Assembly (NCBI RefSeq): GCF_963517015.1
Contig: NZ_CAUQDV010000002.1
Span: forward strand, 1 to 64,000
Direction of reading: 5' to 3'
Length of the DNA: 64,000 nt
Source of the DNA: an uncultured Devosia sp.
Lineage (GTDB): Bacteria > Pseudomonadota > Alphaproteobacteria > Rhizobiales > Devosiaceae
Below, one piece after another: positions 31,670 to 40,610 of the stretch (within the stretch, counting starts at the first letter, position 1; every line of letters starts with the position of its first letter). The notes beneath the pieces are model-generated. The model had not been told where the DNA came from, made no database searches, and saw only the letters and a list, made by a program, of their open reading frames with translations. The position numbers and the translations under genes are program-made.

Positions 31670-32218
31670 ATGAACGTCAGAACCCTCTGTCTATCCATCC
31701 TCTATGAAGAAGACGCGACCGGCTATGACATCCGCCGGATGTGCGTCGAGGGTGAGTGCGCCTATTTCGTGGAAGCCAGCTTTGGCTCGATCTACCCTGC
31801 CCTTGCCAAGCTCGAGGACGAGAAGCTGGTCACCAGCCGAACCGAACCGCAGCCTGGCAAGCCGGCCAAGAAAATCTACTCGATCACCGAGGCTGGACGC
31901 GCTGCCTTTGCCGAAGCGCTGTGCGGCTCGCTGGGCGAGGATGTGTTCCGCAGCCCGTTCCTGCTGTTTGCGCGCTACGCGCATCTGGTGCCGGCCGACC
32001 TGGTCGAAACACGGGCAAACGAGTTTCTCGATACCTTGCGCGCCAAACACAGCAAGCTGGAGCAGGCCTTTTCGCGGCACGCCAGCAATGCCAGCGACGC
32101 ATGGGTAATAAAATACGGACGTGCCATTATGGAGGTTGCCGAAGGGCACATGCGCACCCATATGCACGAACTGATCACATTGGCGCGAGCCGAGCCGAAT
32201 AAAGACGCGGCTGAGTAA
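31670..32218 (+). CDS. PadR family transcriptional regulator
   Basis: About 182 residues from the ATG at 31670, which has GGAG 5 nt upstream; an upstream reading from 31598 lies in the promoter. The N-terminal winged helix is of PadR type (LCLSILYEEDATGYDIRRM, EASFGSIYPALAKLEDEKLV, KKIYSITEAGRAAF). A long helical C-terminal part from about residue 100 provides dimerisation. PadR proteins are usually repressors released by phenolics or toxic compounds and often control efflux. It is followed after 14 nt by the RND adaptor, so the regulator and pump form one operon. Confidence 0.9.
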   Translation: MNVRTLCLSILYEEDATGYDIRRMCVEGECAYFVEASFGSIYPALAKLEDEKLVTSRTEPQPGKPAKKIYSITEAGRAAFAEALCGSLGEDVFRSPFLLFARYAHLVPADLVETRANEFLDTLRAKHSKLEQAFSRHASNASDAWVIKYGRAIMEVAEGHMRTHMHELITLARAEPNKDAAE

Positions 32219-32232
32219 AGGGGCAAATATTC

Positions 32233-33504
32233 ATGCGTGCATTGTTTTCTTATGGCCTGGCTTTGTTGATCCTGCTCGGTGCGGGTGCATGGCTTGCAAC
32301 CGGAACGCTGGTGGTGGGTGGCAACGGCCCTGGCAATGGCGAGCGGCCGATCATCTCGGTCATCGAAGGCCAGGACCATGGCCCCCTGCACACGACGCTG
32401 GCTGATGCAGGCGTGCTGGCAGAGCATGCCGAGCCGGAAACCGATCCCCATCTCAGCATTGCGCAGCGCAATGAGGAACAGAGTGGCGCGAGCGAAGCGC
32501 TGGCCACTGTTCGCACCGTGACCTATACCGCCAAGCCGATGCAGATCGACGTGCCGCTGCGCGGCCGCACGCAGGCCAAGTCCACGGTCGGCGCCTTGGC
32601 CGAGACTGCCGGGATCGTCGATGTGCTGCATGTGACCAAGGGCCAGCAGGTTGCGGTGGGCGATGCCCTCTGCACGCTGGATCGCGGGACGCGCGCTGCT
32701 GCCGTAGCCCAGGCCGAAGCCAGCCTCGAACAGGCCAATGCCGGCCTCAATCAGGCCCAGCTCGATTTCGATACCAATGCCGATCTCCGCCAGCGCGGGT
32801 TGGCTGCGCCCAATACGGCGCGCGCAGTTGAAGTGGCGCTGAGCGGCGCCAAGGCCCAGGTATCGTCGGCACAGGCCGCGCTGGATAATGCCCAGCAGGA
32901 ACTCGATCGCACCGAGATCAAGGCCAAGGTGGCGGGCGTGGTGCAGGATCCGATCGCCGTTGAAGGTTCGATGCTGCCGCAGGGCCAGGCTTGCGCGACC
33001 ATCGTGCAGCTCAACCCGATGAAGTTCATCGGCCAGGTGCCGGAGTCGCGTATCGACCTCGCCCGGACGGGTCTTGATGCAACGGTCAAGACCGTCAGCG
33101 GTGCGGAAGCCGAGGGCAAGGTGACGTTCATTTCGGCTTCGGCCGACGATGCGACCCGTTCCTTCCCGGTGGAAATCGAATTTGCCAATGACGACCTGGC
33201 TTTCCGCGATGGCACGACGGCGCAGGCCGTGGTGACGCTGGGCAGCGCGCCCGGTCAGCTGCTGCCACAATCTGTCCTGACGCTGGATGATGAGGGTGTG
33301 CTGGGCGTGCGGACCGTGGAAGACGGCAAGGTTGCCTTCCACGAAATCACCATCGTCAGCGACACCCGCGACGGCGTGTGGGTGACGGGCCTGCCGGATG
33401 TGGTCGACGTGATCACCGTCGGCCAGGAGAATGTGACTGCAGGACAGGCCGTCGAGGCCTCGTCCGATGAGAATGCTCCCGCTGTCAGCGAAGAAAGCGT
33501 CTGA
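32233..33504 (+). CDS. RND efflux pump periplasmic adaptor (membrane fusion protein)
   Basis: A 423-residue protein with an N-terminal membrane anchor (LFSYGLALLILLGAGAWLATG) and a long linker up to about residue 90. The barrel-sandwich (lipoyl) halves are at about 95-150 and 205-240, with an alpha-helical hairpin between them (AQAEASLEQANAGLNQAQ). The beta-barrel domain and membrane-proximal part follow, and the C-terminus is acidic. It links the inner-membrane pump to an outer-membrane channel. The ~60-residue stretch between anchor and lipoyl half is longer than in AcrA. The next gene starts 2 nt after its stop. No TolC-type channel gene is in the window. Confidence 0.93.
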   Translation: MRALFSYGLALLILLGAGAWLATGTLVVGGNGPGNGERPIISVIEGQDHGPLHTTLADAGVLAEHAEPETDPHLSIAQRNEEQSGASEALATVRTVTYTAKPMQIDVPLRGRTQAKSTVGALAETAGIVDVLHVTKGQQVAVGDALCTLDRGTRAAAVAQAEASLEQANAGLNQAQLDFDTNADLRQRGLAAPNTARAVEVALSGAKAQVSSAQAALDNAQQELDRTEIKAKVAGVVQDPIAVEGSMLPQGQACATIVQLNPMKFIGQVPESRIDLARTGLDATVKTVSGAEAEGKVTFISASADDATRSFPVEIEFANDDLAFRDGTTAQAVVTLGSAPGQLLPQSVLTLDDEGVLGVRTVEDGKVAFHEITIVSDTRDGVWVTGLPDVVDVITVGQENVTAGQAVEASSDENAPAVSEESV

Positions 33505-33506
33505 TC

Positions 33507-36500
33507 ATGGTCGACTTCATCGTCAGAATTCTACGCATGCCGCGTGTCGTGCTGACCGTCATGGTCATCATGCTGGGCGCGGGTATCTCGGCCTATGTGT
33601 CGCTGCCCAAGGAAAGCTTCCCGGCAATCGACGTCCCCTATCTCTATGTGTCGATCAGCCAGACCGGCGTTTCCCCGCGCGACGCGGAAAATCTCTTGGC
33701 CAAGCCGACGGAAGAAGAACTGGCGACGCTGCCGGGGCTGGAAAACATCAGTTCCACCTCGACGACCGGCCACGCCTCGATCTTTCTCGAGTTCGACATC
33801 AATACGGACAAGGACCAGGCGCTGGCCGACACCCGTGCCCGCATGGATGCGGTGAAGGCCGAGCTGCCCGACGAGGCCAACGAGCCTGTGGTCGCCGAAA
33901 TCGACCTGGTCGGAACGCCGATCATTTCGGTGGCCGTGTTCGGCAATGCGCCGGAAAAGGAACTGGTGCGCCGCGCCGAGGACCTGCAGGACCATCTCGA
34001 AGGTCTGGCCGATGTCCGCGAAGCCGAATTGTCGGGTTCGCGCGACGAAGTGCTCGAAGTCAAGATCGACCTGCTGCGCCTCGAAGCCTATGGGCTGACG
34101 GCCAACCAGTTGCTCGATGCGCTCAACCGCAACAACATGGTCGTGCCGGGTGGTACGCTCAACACCGGCCAGGGCTCGTTCAATATCGAAGTGCCAGGCC
34201 TGATCACCAATCCGGCCGACGTCTATAACCTGCCGCTCAAGACCGACGGCAATACGGTCGTGACCTTTGGCGACGTGGCCACGGTTACGCGGACGCTGGA
34301 AGACGCCGAAGACTATACGACGGTCAATGGCTCCCCTGCCCTGATCCTGGGCGTATCCAAGAAGCTGGGCACCAATATCATCGACGTGTCGGGCCAGGTC
34401 CGCGCGGCGACGGCCGAATTCGCCAAGGACTGGCCGGAGGGCGTGCAGTATTCGTTCTTCCTTGACCAGGCCGAAACCACCAATGCGATGTTCCGCTCGC
34501 TGGAAGCGGCGGTACTGACGGCCGTGGCGCTGGTGCTCATCACCTGCGTGGCGACCCTTGGCGTGCGTCCGGCCATCATGATCGGCCTCTCCATTCCGCT
34601 GTCCTTCATGATGGCATTCCTTGTGGCGCAGATGCTGGGCATGACCATCAACATGATGGTCATGTTCGGGCTGGTGATCGCGGTGGGCGTGCTGGTCGAC
34701 GACCCCGTGGTGGTCGTTGAATATGCGGAGCGAAAACTGCAGGAGGGCGTCTCCAAGAAGGAAGCCTTCATCCTGGCCGTGCGCAAGATGTTCGTGCCGG
34801 TGGTGGGTGCCACGGCAACGACGCTGGGCGCCTTCGTGCCGCTGCTGTTCTGGCCGGGCATCATCGGCAAGTTCATGGCCTTCCTGCCGACCATCGTGAT
34901 CATCGTGATGATCGCGTCGCTGATCTCGGCCCTGATCTTCATGCCGGTGATCGGCGCGGTGATCGCCTCGACCCATGTGGACGAAAAGCAGAAAGAAGCT
35001 GCCGACGTCGTGATGTATGCCGACAAGTTCGACGCCAAGAAAGTGCGCGGCATTACCGGCTATTATGTGCGGACAATGGAGCATCTGCTGCATTGGCCGA
35101 TCCCGACGCTGGCCGTTGGCTTTGGCATCATTGCGGCGATCTTTGTCGCCTATGCCACCAATCCGACGGGCACCGAAGCCTTCCCGGCGTCGGAGCCGGA
35201 ATTTGCCACCGTGGCGGTCGTTGGACGCGGCAATTATTCGCCGGAAGAAATCCGCGACATGATGGCGGAAATCGGCGACGAGGTCATGCAGGTGCATGGC
35301 ATCCAGGACGTGATCATGCAGTTTGGCGACACGGGTGCCTTCGGGACCATGCCGCCGGACACGATCGGCAATTTCCAGCTGCAGCTCACCAATTACAACC
35401 ATCGCGTCAAGGCCGAAGAAATTTTCGCCGATATCCGCGAGCGGGTGAGCCATTTCGCGGGTCTCGATGTCCAGGTGCTGGCGGCGGAAAATGGTCCGCC
35501 GGCGGGCAAGGACATCAACCTGCGCGTCGAAAGCACCAATTATGATGACCTGGTTCCGGTCGTCGCGGCGATCCGCGCGCATCTCGAGTCCATGGAGAAT
35601 ACGGTCGACATCGAAGACGGCCGCCCCTCCCCCGGCATCGACTGGCAGATCACCATCGACCGCAACGAAGCGGGCAAATATGGCATCGGCGTGCGCGAGC
35701 TCGCCCCCTATGTGCAGCTCGTGACTTCGGGCGTGGAACTGGGCACCTATCGTGACGAAGAGACCGGCAAGGAGCTCGACATCAAGGTGCGCCTGCCGGA
35801 GAGCGAGCGCACATTCGATGCGCTGGACTCGATGCGTATCGCCACGGCGAACGGCATGGTGCCGGTGAGCAATTTCATCGAGCGCAAGGCCGTGCCGAAG
35901 GTGGCCAATATCCAACGCCGCAACCAGGTCTACCAGATGCCGGTGGCGGCGAGCCTGGCCAACTTGCCGGAGGGCGTCTATGCCGCCGACAAGGTTGCCG
36001 AGGTGCAGCAATGGGTCAACGAGCAGGACTTCCCTGACTCGATCACCGTTGCCTATACCGGCGCCGAAGAGCAGATGGGCGATGCCAATGCCTTCATCGT
36101 GCAGGCCTTTGGGGCGGCCATGTTCCTGATCTTCTTCATCCTGCTGCTTGAGTACAACAGCTTCTACCAGGTGATGGTGACGCTCTCGACCGTCATCATG
36201 TCGGTGGCGGGTGTGCTGCTGGGCATGCTGGCGACGGGGATGAGCTTTTCGGCGATCATGACGGGCCTTGGCATCGTGGCCTTGGCGGGCATCGTGGTGA
36301 AGAACGGCATCGTGCTGATCGACACCTACAATGACTACAACCGCCATCAGCATGTGGAGCCGGTCAAGGCGATGCTGCTGACCATCGGACAGCGTGTGCG
36401 CCCGGTGCTGCTGACGGCCTTCCTGACCGCCCTCGGCGTTATCCCGATGTGGGCCAATGTGGAGTTCGACTTCATCCGCCGCGAAATCGTGGTGGGGGGC

Positions 36501-36845
36501 CTTGCCGGTTCGTGGTTCATCCACCTGTCGGCGGCGCTGGTCTCGGGCCTGTTCTTCTCGACTGCCCTGACGCTGGTGATGGTGCCGGTGATGATCACCG
36601 CGCCCAGCGTGATCTGGGGCCAGATGAAGGGCACGGGGCATCAGTTCGGCCGCTTGCGCAATTATGTGAGCGGCGGCTGGCGCGAGCCCGCCACGGCAAC
36701 GCCGGCCGGCTTCGACGGCATGGCCGTTGAAATCCCGGCCGATGCGGACGGTTCCAAGCGCTACATTGTCAGCCCGGATGCCGGGCTCGACAACAAGGGC
36801 AAAGATGCCGCCAACAGGCCGGACCGGCCCGAAGCGGCGGAATAG
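33507..36845 (+). CDS. RND family efflux transporter, inner-membrane permease
   Basis: A 1112-residue 12-helix proton antiporter. It starts MVDFIVRILRMPRVVLTVMV, has porter domains between helices 1-2 and 7-8, and the proton-relay Asp pair in GVLVDDPVVVVEYAERKL on helix 4. GIVALAGIVVKNGIVLIDTY lies on helix 10-11. The two halves are visible as internal repeats. A C-terminal cytoplasmic tail of ~80 residues (from about residue 1035) is unusual in length. Substrates are unknown; control by PadR suggests phenolics, drugs or bile-like compounds. It is the last gene of the padR operon, with a terminator after it. Confidence 0.95.
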   Translation: MVDFIVRILRMPRVVLTVMVIMLGAGISAYVSLPKESFPAIDVPYLYVSISQTGVSPRDAENLLAKPTEEELATLPGLENISSTSTTGHASIFLEFDINTDKDQALADTRARMDAVKAELPDEANEPVVAEIDLVGTPIISVAVFGNAPEKELVRRAEDLQDHLEGLADVREAELSGSRDEVLEVKIDLLRLEAYGLTANQLLDALNRNNMVVPGGTLNTGQGSFNIEVPGLITNPADVYNLPLKTDGNTVVTFGDVATVTRTLEDAEDYTTVNGSPALILGVSKKLGTNIIDVSGQVRAATAEFAKDWPEGVQYSFFLDQAETTNAMFRSLEAAVLTAVALVLITCVATLGVRPAIMIGLSIPLSFMMAFLVAQMLGMTINMMVMFGLVIAVGVLVDDPVVVVEYAERKLQEGVSKKEAFILAVRKMFVPVVGATATTLGAFVPLLFWPGIIGKFMAFLPTIVIIVMIASLISALIFMPVIGAVIASTHVDEKQKEAADVVMYADKFDAKKVRGITGYYVRTMEHLLHWPIPTLAVGFGIIAAIFVAYATNPTGTEAFPASEPEFATVAVVGRGNYSPEEIRDMMAEIGDEVMQVHGIQDVIMQFGDTGAFGTMPPDTIGNFQLQLTNYNHRVKAEEIFADIRERVSHFAGLDVQVLAAENGPPAGKDINLRVESTNYDDLVPVVAAIRAHLESMENTVDIEDGRPSPGIDWQITIDRNEAGKYGIGVRELAPYVQLVTSGVELGTYRDEETGKELDIKVRLPESERTFDALDSMRIATANGMVPVSNFIERKAVPKVANIQRRNQVYQMPVAASLANLPEGVYAADKVAEVQQWVNEQDFPDSITVAYTGAEEQMGDANAFIVQAFGAAMFLIFFILLLEYNSFYQVMVTLSTVIMSVAGVLLGMLATGMSFSAIMTGLGIVALAGIVVKNGIVLIDTYNDYNRHQHVEPVKAMLLTIGQRVRPVLLTAFLTALGVIPMWANVEFDFIRREIVVGGLAGSWFIHLSAALVSGLFFSTALTLVMVPVMITAPSVIWGQMKGTGHQFGRLRNYVSGGWREPATATPAGFDGMAVEIPADADGSKRYIVSPDAGLDNKGKDAANRPDRPEAAE

Positions 36846-36856
36846 ACGAATAGAGA

Positions 36857-36882
36857 AAGGCCCGCAGCGATGCGGGCCTTTT
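36857..36882 (+). terminator. Rho-independent terminator of the padR-RND operon
   Basis: An 8-bp stem GGCCCGCA/TGCGGGCC with a GCGA loop, flanked by AA and TTTT. It lies 13 nt after the pump gene. The A-rich flank may also let it end transcription of the convergent DUF899 gene. Confidence 0.92.
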
Positions 36883-36900
36883 GGTTTCTTGATCTTCTGA

Positions 36901-37605
36901 TCAGTCGTAGCTGAGCTTGGGGTACCAGTCCTTGCCCCTGCCCTCAGGGGTGAAATCCAGGATGGTCCATAGGGAGGCGATGTCGGGGGCGTCGCGGGGA
37001 TCCTGATCGGGATCGGCCATGTCGCCGTTCATTTCGCTGGCCCAGAACAGGCGCACCTCGTCGCCTTCGCGTCGGAAGACGATAAAGGCGGGGATTTCGC
37101 CGCCGTCTTCCATGATCAGGCCAAGGTCATTGGCCCAGTCGTCAGTGAGGGTCTGGACGAAATCGAGATGCTTCCAGCCGCGCTCGTCGGCAAAGGCGCG
37201 CTGGCGGGCGACGGGACTGCGGCCGATTATCTTGAAGGCGACGCGTTGCTTGATGTCGGCGGCATTGCCGTCGACGCTGCCCAGCCAATTGGTGCACATG
37301 GGACAGGGGCGCTTTCGCTGCGGGCCATACATCCAGAAATAGGTGACGAGGGTGTCCTGCTCGCCGAACAGGTCGAGGAGGCTCAGATCGCTGCCGTCGG
37401 CGTCGAGGAAGCGATAGTCCTTGTCGATGACGGGACCGGGCGGCAGGGCCTGGCGCTGCGCGGAGAGCCGGGTCATGTGGCGGCGAAACTCGATCTCCTC
37501 GGCCAATAGGGCTTCGCGGGCCTTGCGATAGTCTTCGGACTGGCCGGGAAAGGGCGTCCTGGCGCCGCAGGCGAGTTCGGTGGCGGGGGTGAGTGGGGTG
37601 GTCAT
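36901..37605 (-). CDS. DUF899 family thioredoxin-fold protein
   Basis: About 234 residues from the ATG at 37605; a longer upstream reading is improbable because it overlaps the next gene's reverse complement. Family hallmarks: FRRHMTRLSAQRQALP, DKDYRFLDADG, TYFWMYGPQRKRPCPMC (Cys pair where thioredoxins have CxxC), and HLDFVQTLTDDWANDLG. The C-terminal PEGRGKDWYPKLSYD motif is typical. DUF899 proteins have a thioredoxin-like fold and unknown substrates; a redox or thiol role is inferred. It stands next to a GNAT acetyltransferase on the same strand. Confidence 0.82.
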   Translation of the reverse strand: MTTPLTPATELACGARTPFPGQSEDYRKAREALLAEEIEFRRHMTRLSAQRQALPPGPVIDKDYRFLDADGSDLSLLDLFGEQDTLVTYFWMYGPQRKRPCPMCTNWLGSVDGNAADIKQRVAFKIIGRSPVARQRAFADERGWKHLDFVQTLTDDWANDLGLIMEDGGEIPAFIVFRREGDEVRLFWASEMNGDMADPDQDPRDAPDIASLWTILDFTPEGRGKDWYPKLSYD

Positions 37606-37681
37606 GGGCACGGCTCCATCACTTGTTCCAAGTGATGAACAGCGATGGGAGGCGGGAGTTCCCGCGGACCGCGCGATGTGA

Positions 37682-38146
37682 TCAGGCGGTGAAGGCGTGC
37701 AGGCGCCAGCCGTCGCCATCAAAATTGATGTCTTTCGCTTCGGGGTGATGCGCGGCGAGCGCCCTGCCCCAGAAGGCCTGCGCGGGTGTGTTGGCGTGTG
37801 GAACGCCGATGTGCCAATTGCCGGGATGGTTGGCGATGATGGCATTGACGCTGGAGCGACCCAGGCCGCGCTGGCGATAGGCCTTGAGGATGAAGAATTC
37901 TGCGATGAAGAAGCAGGGATTGCGGCCGGTCAGCGGACATTGGTCGACGACGAAGGCAAAGCCGGCGATCTCGTCACCGGACTTGATCAGATAGGGAAAT
38001 TGCCAGAAGCGGTCGAAGAAGTCGTATTCGAAACTTCCGTCCGCGCTGATGGGGAACGGCATGGTTTCGGTCATGTCGTAGAGATAGAGCTGCAGCAGGT
38101 TGGCGATCAGCGGCTTGTCGGCGGTGGTGGCGGGGATGACGGTCAT
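37682..38146 (-). CDS. GNAT family N-acetyltransferase
   Basis: A 154-residue acyltransferase from the ATG at 38146. The acetyl-CoA binding motif A is ILKAYRQRGLGRSSVNAII (about residues 88-106), preceded by beta-4 (CFFIAEFFI). The C-terminus has the NTPAQAFWGRAL helix. It transfers an acetyl group to an unknown amine substrate. The gap to the DUF899 start is 76 bp on the same strand. It is separated from the Atm1-type gene upstream by fragments of two repeat families. Confidence 0.85.
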   Translation of the reverse strand: MTVIPATTADKPLIANLLQLYLYDMTETMPFPISADGSFEYDFFDRFWQFPYLIKSGDEIAGFAFVVDQCPLTGRNPCFFIAEFFILKAYRQRGLGRSSVNAIIANHPGNWHIGVPHANTPAQAFWGRALAAHHPEAKDINFDGDGWRLHAFTA

Positions 38147-38169
38147 GGCTGTGCCTGGCAAGGGTTTTG

Positions 38170-38190
38170 CCGGAGGATACCCCCACCCCA
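38170..38190 (+). repeat. Family 2 repeat fragment
   Basis: CCGGAGGATACCCCCACCCC is the outer end of a family 2 element with no partner arm left. It stands next to a family 1 half copy. Confidence 0.45.
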
Positions 38191-38215
38191 TGACGACGAC
38201 CAACACATTGAATCA

Positions 38216-38280
38216 ACTTGCGGCCGTGGCGGGATCTCGGGATGGGCCCCGGCTCAAGGCCGGGGTGACATCGTGGTTTT
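38216..38280 (+). repeat. Nested palindromic repeat, family 1, copy h (right half)
   Basis: It begins with inner ACTTGCGGCC and has the full right arm from ATCTCGGGATGGGCCCC to GGGTGACATCGTGG, same orientation as all others. It lies 15 bp from the stop of the Atm1-type gene. Confidence 0.85.
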
Positions 38281-38295
38281 GGAAGGCTTCGCGTT

Positions 38296-40191
38296 CTACT
38301 CGGCCGCCGGCGTGCCGCGTTTGACGAAGCCGTCGGGGTCGTTGGCGGTTTCGAGGAGCTTTTCCTCGGCTTCGGTGGCTTCGCGCTGGCGGTTCCACAT
38401 CTGGGCGTAGAGGCCGTCCTGGGCCAGGAGCTCGGTGTGGTGGCCGCGTTCGGCAACGACGCCTTCGCGCAGCACGATGATCTCGTCGGCATTGACCACT
38501 GTTGAAAGGCGGTGGGCGATGACGACCGTGGTGCGGTTCTTCGAGACCACGTCGAGGGCGGACTGGATGTCGCGCTCGGTCTTGGTGTCGAGGGCGGAGG
38601 TGGCCTCGTCGAGAATGAGGATGGACGGGGCCTTGAGGATGGTGCGGGCGATGGCGACGCGCTGCTTTTCGCCGCCGGACAGCTTCAAGCCACGCTCGCC
38701 GACCGGCGTGTCATAGCCATGCGGCAGCGACTCGATGAAGGGGCCGACCTGGGCCATGGCGGCGGCGGAGCGGACTTCCTCGATATTGGCGCCGGGGCGG
38801 CCGTATTCGATATTGTAGCCGATGGTGTCGTTGAACAGCACGGTATCCTGGGGGACCATGCCGATGGACGAGCGCAGGCTGGTCTGGGTGATGTCGCGCA
38901 AGTCCTGGTCGTCGATGGTGATCGAGCCGCCGGTGACGTCGTAGAAGCGATAGAGCAGACGCGAGATCGTCGACTTGCCGGCGCCAGTCGGACCGACGAT
39001 GGCGAGGGTCTTGCCGGCGGGCACTTCGAAGCTGACGCCCTTGAGGATGGGGCGCTCGGGATCGTAGTGGAAAGTCACGTCATTGAAGCGGATGACCGGG
39101 CCGGTAACGGCCAGTGGCTTGGCATCAGGCTTGTCGACCACTTCAGGCTTCTGGTCGAGCAGCTTGAACATTTCCTCGATGTCGGTCAGGCCCTGGCGCA
39201 GTTCGCGATAGACGAAGCCGATGAAGTTGAGCGGGCGATAGACCTGCATGAGGAAGGTGTTGAGCAGGACGAAATCACCCAGGGTCAGGGTCTGGTTCAT
39301 CACGCCGACCACGGCCATGATCGAGATGATCAGGAAGCCGGCGTAGAAGATGACGGCCTGGCCGAAATTGAGGAAACCGAGCGAGGTCCAGATGCGGATG
39401 GCGGAGCGTTCATAGCCGGCCATGGAGGCGTCGTAGCGTTCAGCCTCCATTTTCTCATTGGCGAAGTACTTGACCGTCTCGTAGTTGAGCAGCGAGTCGA
39501 TCGCCTTGCCATTGGCGTCAGTGTCGGAATTGTTCATGTCGCGGCGAATGGCGATACGCCAGTTCGACGCCTTGATGGTGAAATAGAGATAGCCCCAGAT
39601 CATCGCGACCAGCACGCCAAGATAGCTGACGCCGAAAAGCCAGACGAAGATTACCGCTGTGACGATGAATTCGACAATGGTGGGGACGATGTTGAGCATG
39701 GCGAAACGGACGACCGTTTCGATGCCCTTGGTGCCGCGCTCGATGACGCGGCTCAGCCCACCGGTGCGGCGCGCCAGATGGAAGCGCAGCGAAAGGCGAT
39801 GCATGTGGTGGAAGGTTTCGAGCGCCAGCTTGCGCACGGCATGCTGGCCGACGCTGGCAAACCAGACGTCGCGTAGCTGCTGGAAGCCGGCATCGATGAC
39901 ATTGCCCAGGGCATAGGCGATGACGAGGACGATGGGCACGGCCAGGCCCATGACCAAGGCATTGTTGGGGGCCGAACCGTCGAGGCTGTCGATGATGCCC
40001 TTGTAGGCGAAGGGAATGAGGGTGGTGGCGACCTTGCTGGCAAGCAAAGCGCCGATGGCCAGCACGACGCGCCAGCGCAGATCGGGGCGATCTGCAGGCC
40101 ACATGTAGGACCACAGGTTCCTGACGGTAGAAAATACCGATCCTTCGTCCGCGCTAACGGACGGCTTGTTTTCAGCGCTGTCAGACGACAT
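38296..40191 (-). CDS. Atm1-type ABC exporter (fused membrane and ATPase domains)
   Basis: A 631-residue half-transporter. The transmembrane domain (about 40-340) carries Atm1-family sequences such as FHLARRTGGLSRVIERGTKG and LLNYETVKYFANEKMEAERY (the latter typical of Atm1/HMT1 proteins). The ATPase domain (about 370-610) has Walker A GPTGAGKST, signature LSGGEKQRVAIARTIL, Walker B ILILDEATSALD and H-loop IAHRLS. Bacterial Atm1 homologues export glutathione-linked metals or sulfur species. It overlaps by one nucleotide with the ArsR-type regulator upstream, indicating metal-controlled expression. The substrate is inferred from family and neighbour. Confidence 0.93.
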   Translation of the reverse strand: MSSDSAENKPSVSADEGSVFSTVRNLWSYMWPADRPDLRWRVVLAIGALLASKVATTLIPFAYKGIIDSLDGSAPNNALVMGLAVPIVLVIAYALGNVIDAGFQQLRDVWFASVGQHAVRKLALETFHHMHRLSLRFHLARRTGGLSRVIERGTKGIETVVRFAMLNIVPTIVEFIVTAVIFVWLFGVSYLGVLVAMIWGYLYFTIKASNWRIAIRRDMNNSDTDANGKAIDSLLNYETVKYFANEKMEAERYDASMAGYERSAIRIWTSLGFLNFGQAVIFYAGFLIISIMAVVGVMNQTLTLGDFVLLNTFLMQVYRPLNFIGFVYRELRQGLTDIEEMFKLLDQKPEVVDKPDAKPLAVTGPVIRFNDVTFHYDPERPILKGVSFEVPAGKTLAIVGPTGAGKSTISRLLYRFYDVTGGSITIDDQDLRDITQTSLRSSIGMVPQDTVLFNDTIGYNIEYGRPGANIEEVRSAAAMAQVGPFIESLPHGYDTPVGERGLKLSGGEKQRVAIARTILKAPSILILDEATSALDTKTERDIQSALDVVSKNRTTVVIAHRLSTVVNADEIIVLREGVVAERGHHTELLAQDGLYAQMWNRQREATEAEEKLLETANDPDGFVKRGTPAAE

Positions 40192-40535
40192 CAGGCGAGT
40201 TCCGCTTCCAGTTTCACCGGCGCGGGGGCAAAGCCCGCGATCATGCCGGAATAGGCGCTGCCCAGGGCAGAGAGCCGTTCATGCTGGACGATATAGCAAT
40301 TGCGTGTGCCACGCGGACGACGCTCGATCAGGCCGGCATCGAGCAGCACCTTGATATGCTGGCTGACAGTGGACTGAGCCAGGGTCAATTCATCGGTGAC
40401 ATCGGCACAGCAGCATTCGCCGCGCTCCTGCTTGGCCAGGATGCGCAGGATGTTGAGCCGTACCGGGTGGCCCATGGCTCGCATGATATTGGCAATATCG
40501 TCGTCGTGCATGGCTCTGCTTGGGTTGATCGTCAT
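40191..40535 (-). CDS. ArsR/SmtB family metal-sensing repressor
   Basis: A 114-residue winged-helix protein. Three adjacent cysteines at 41-43 (GECCCADVTDEL) lie in the alpha-3 site where ArsR-type sensors bind As, Sb or other thiophilic metals; the recognition helix is LAQSTVSQHIKVLLDAGLI. It likely represses the exporter gene that overlaps its stop by one base, with release by metal. The ATG at 40535 has almost no leader behind a possible -10 (TTTATC on the minus strand), so a leaderless transcript is conceivable; ATG 40511 with GCAGAG nearby is the alternative. TTACC/GGTAA (40536-40554) may be its operator. Confidence 0.87.
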   Translation of the reverse strand: MTINPSRAMHDDDIANIMRAMGHPVRLNILRILAKQERGECCCADVTDELTLAQSTVSQHIKVLLDAGLIERRPRGTRNCYIVQHERLSALGSAYSGMIAGFAPAPVKLEAELA

Positions 40536-40570
40536 TTACCGATAAAATGGGTAAGGTCGCGACAATAATC

Positions 40571-40596
40571 AATGGCCCACTCGAAAGCGGGCCATT
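40571..40596. terminator. Hairpin after the LysM gene
   Basis: AATGGCCC and GGGCCATT are perfectly complementary around ACTCGAAAGC (inner CT/AG on a CGAA loop). It lies 15 nt after the LysM gene stop on the minus strand, though the tail there is only moderately U-rich. On the + strand TTTTC follows. Confidence 0.55.
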
Positions 40597-40610
40597 TTCT
40601 GCTCAGATTT

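Noticed and set aside
33531..36641. A 1036-codon open frame on the minus strand opposite the RND pump gene
   Set aside because: It is His/Arg/Asp-rich without domains and lies fully opposite a clear RND permease. GC-rich codon bias commonly opens such antisense frames.
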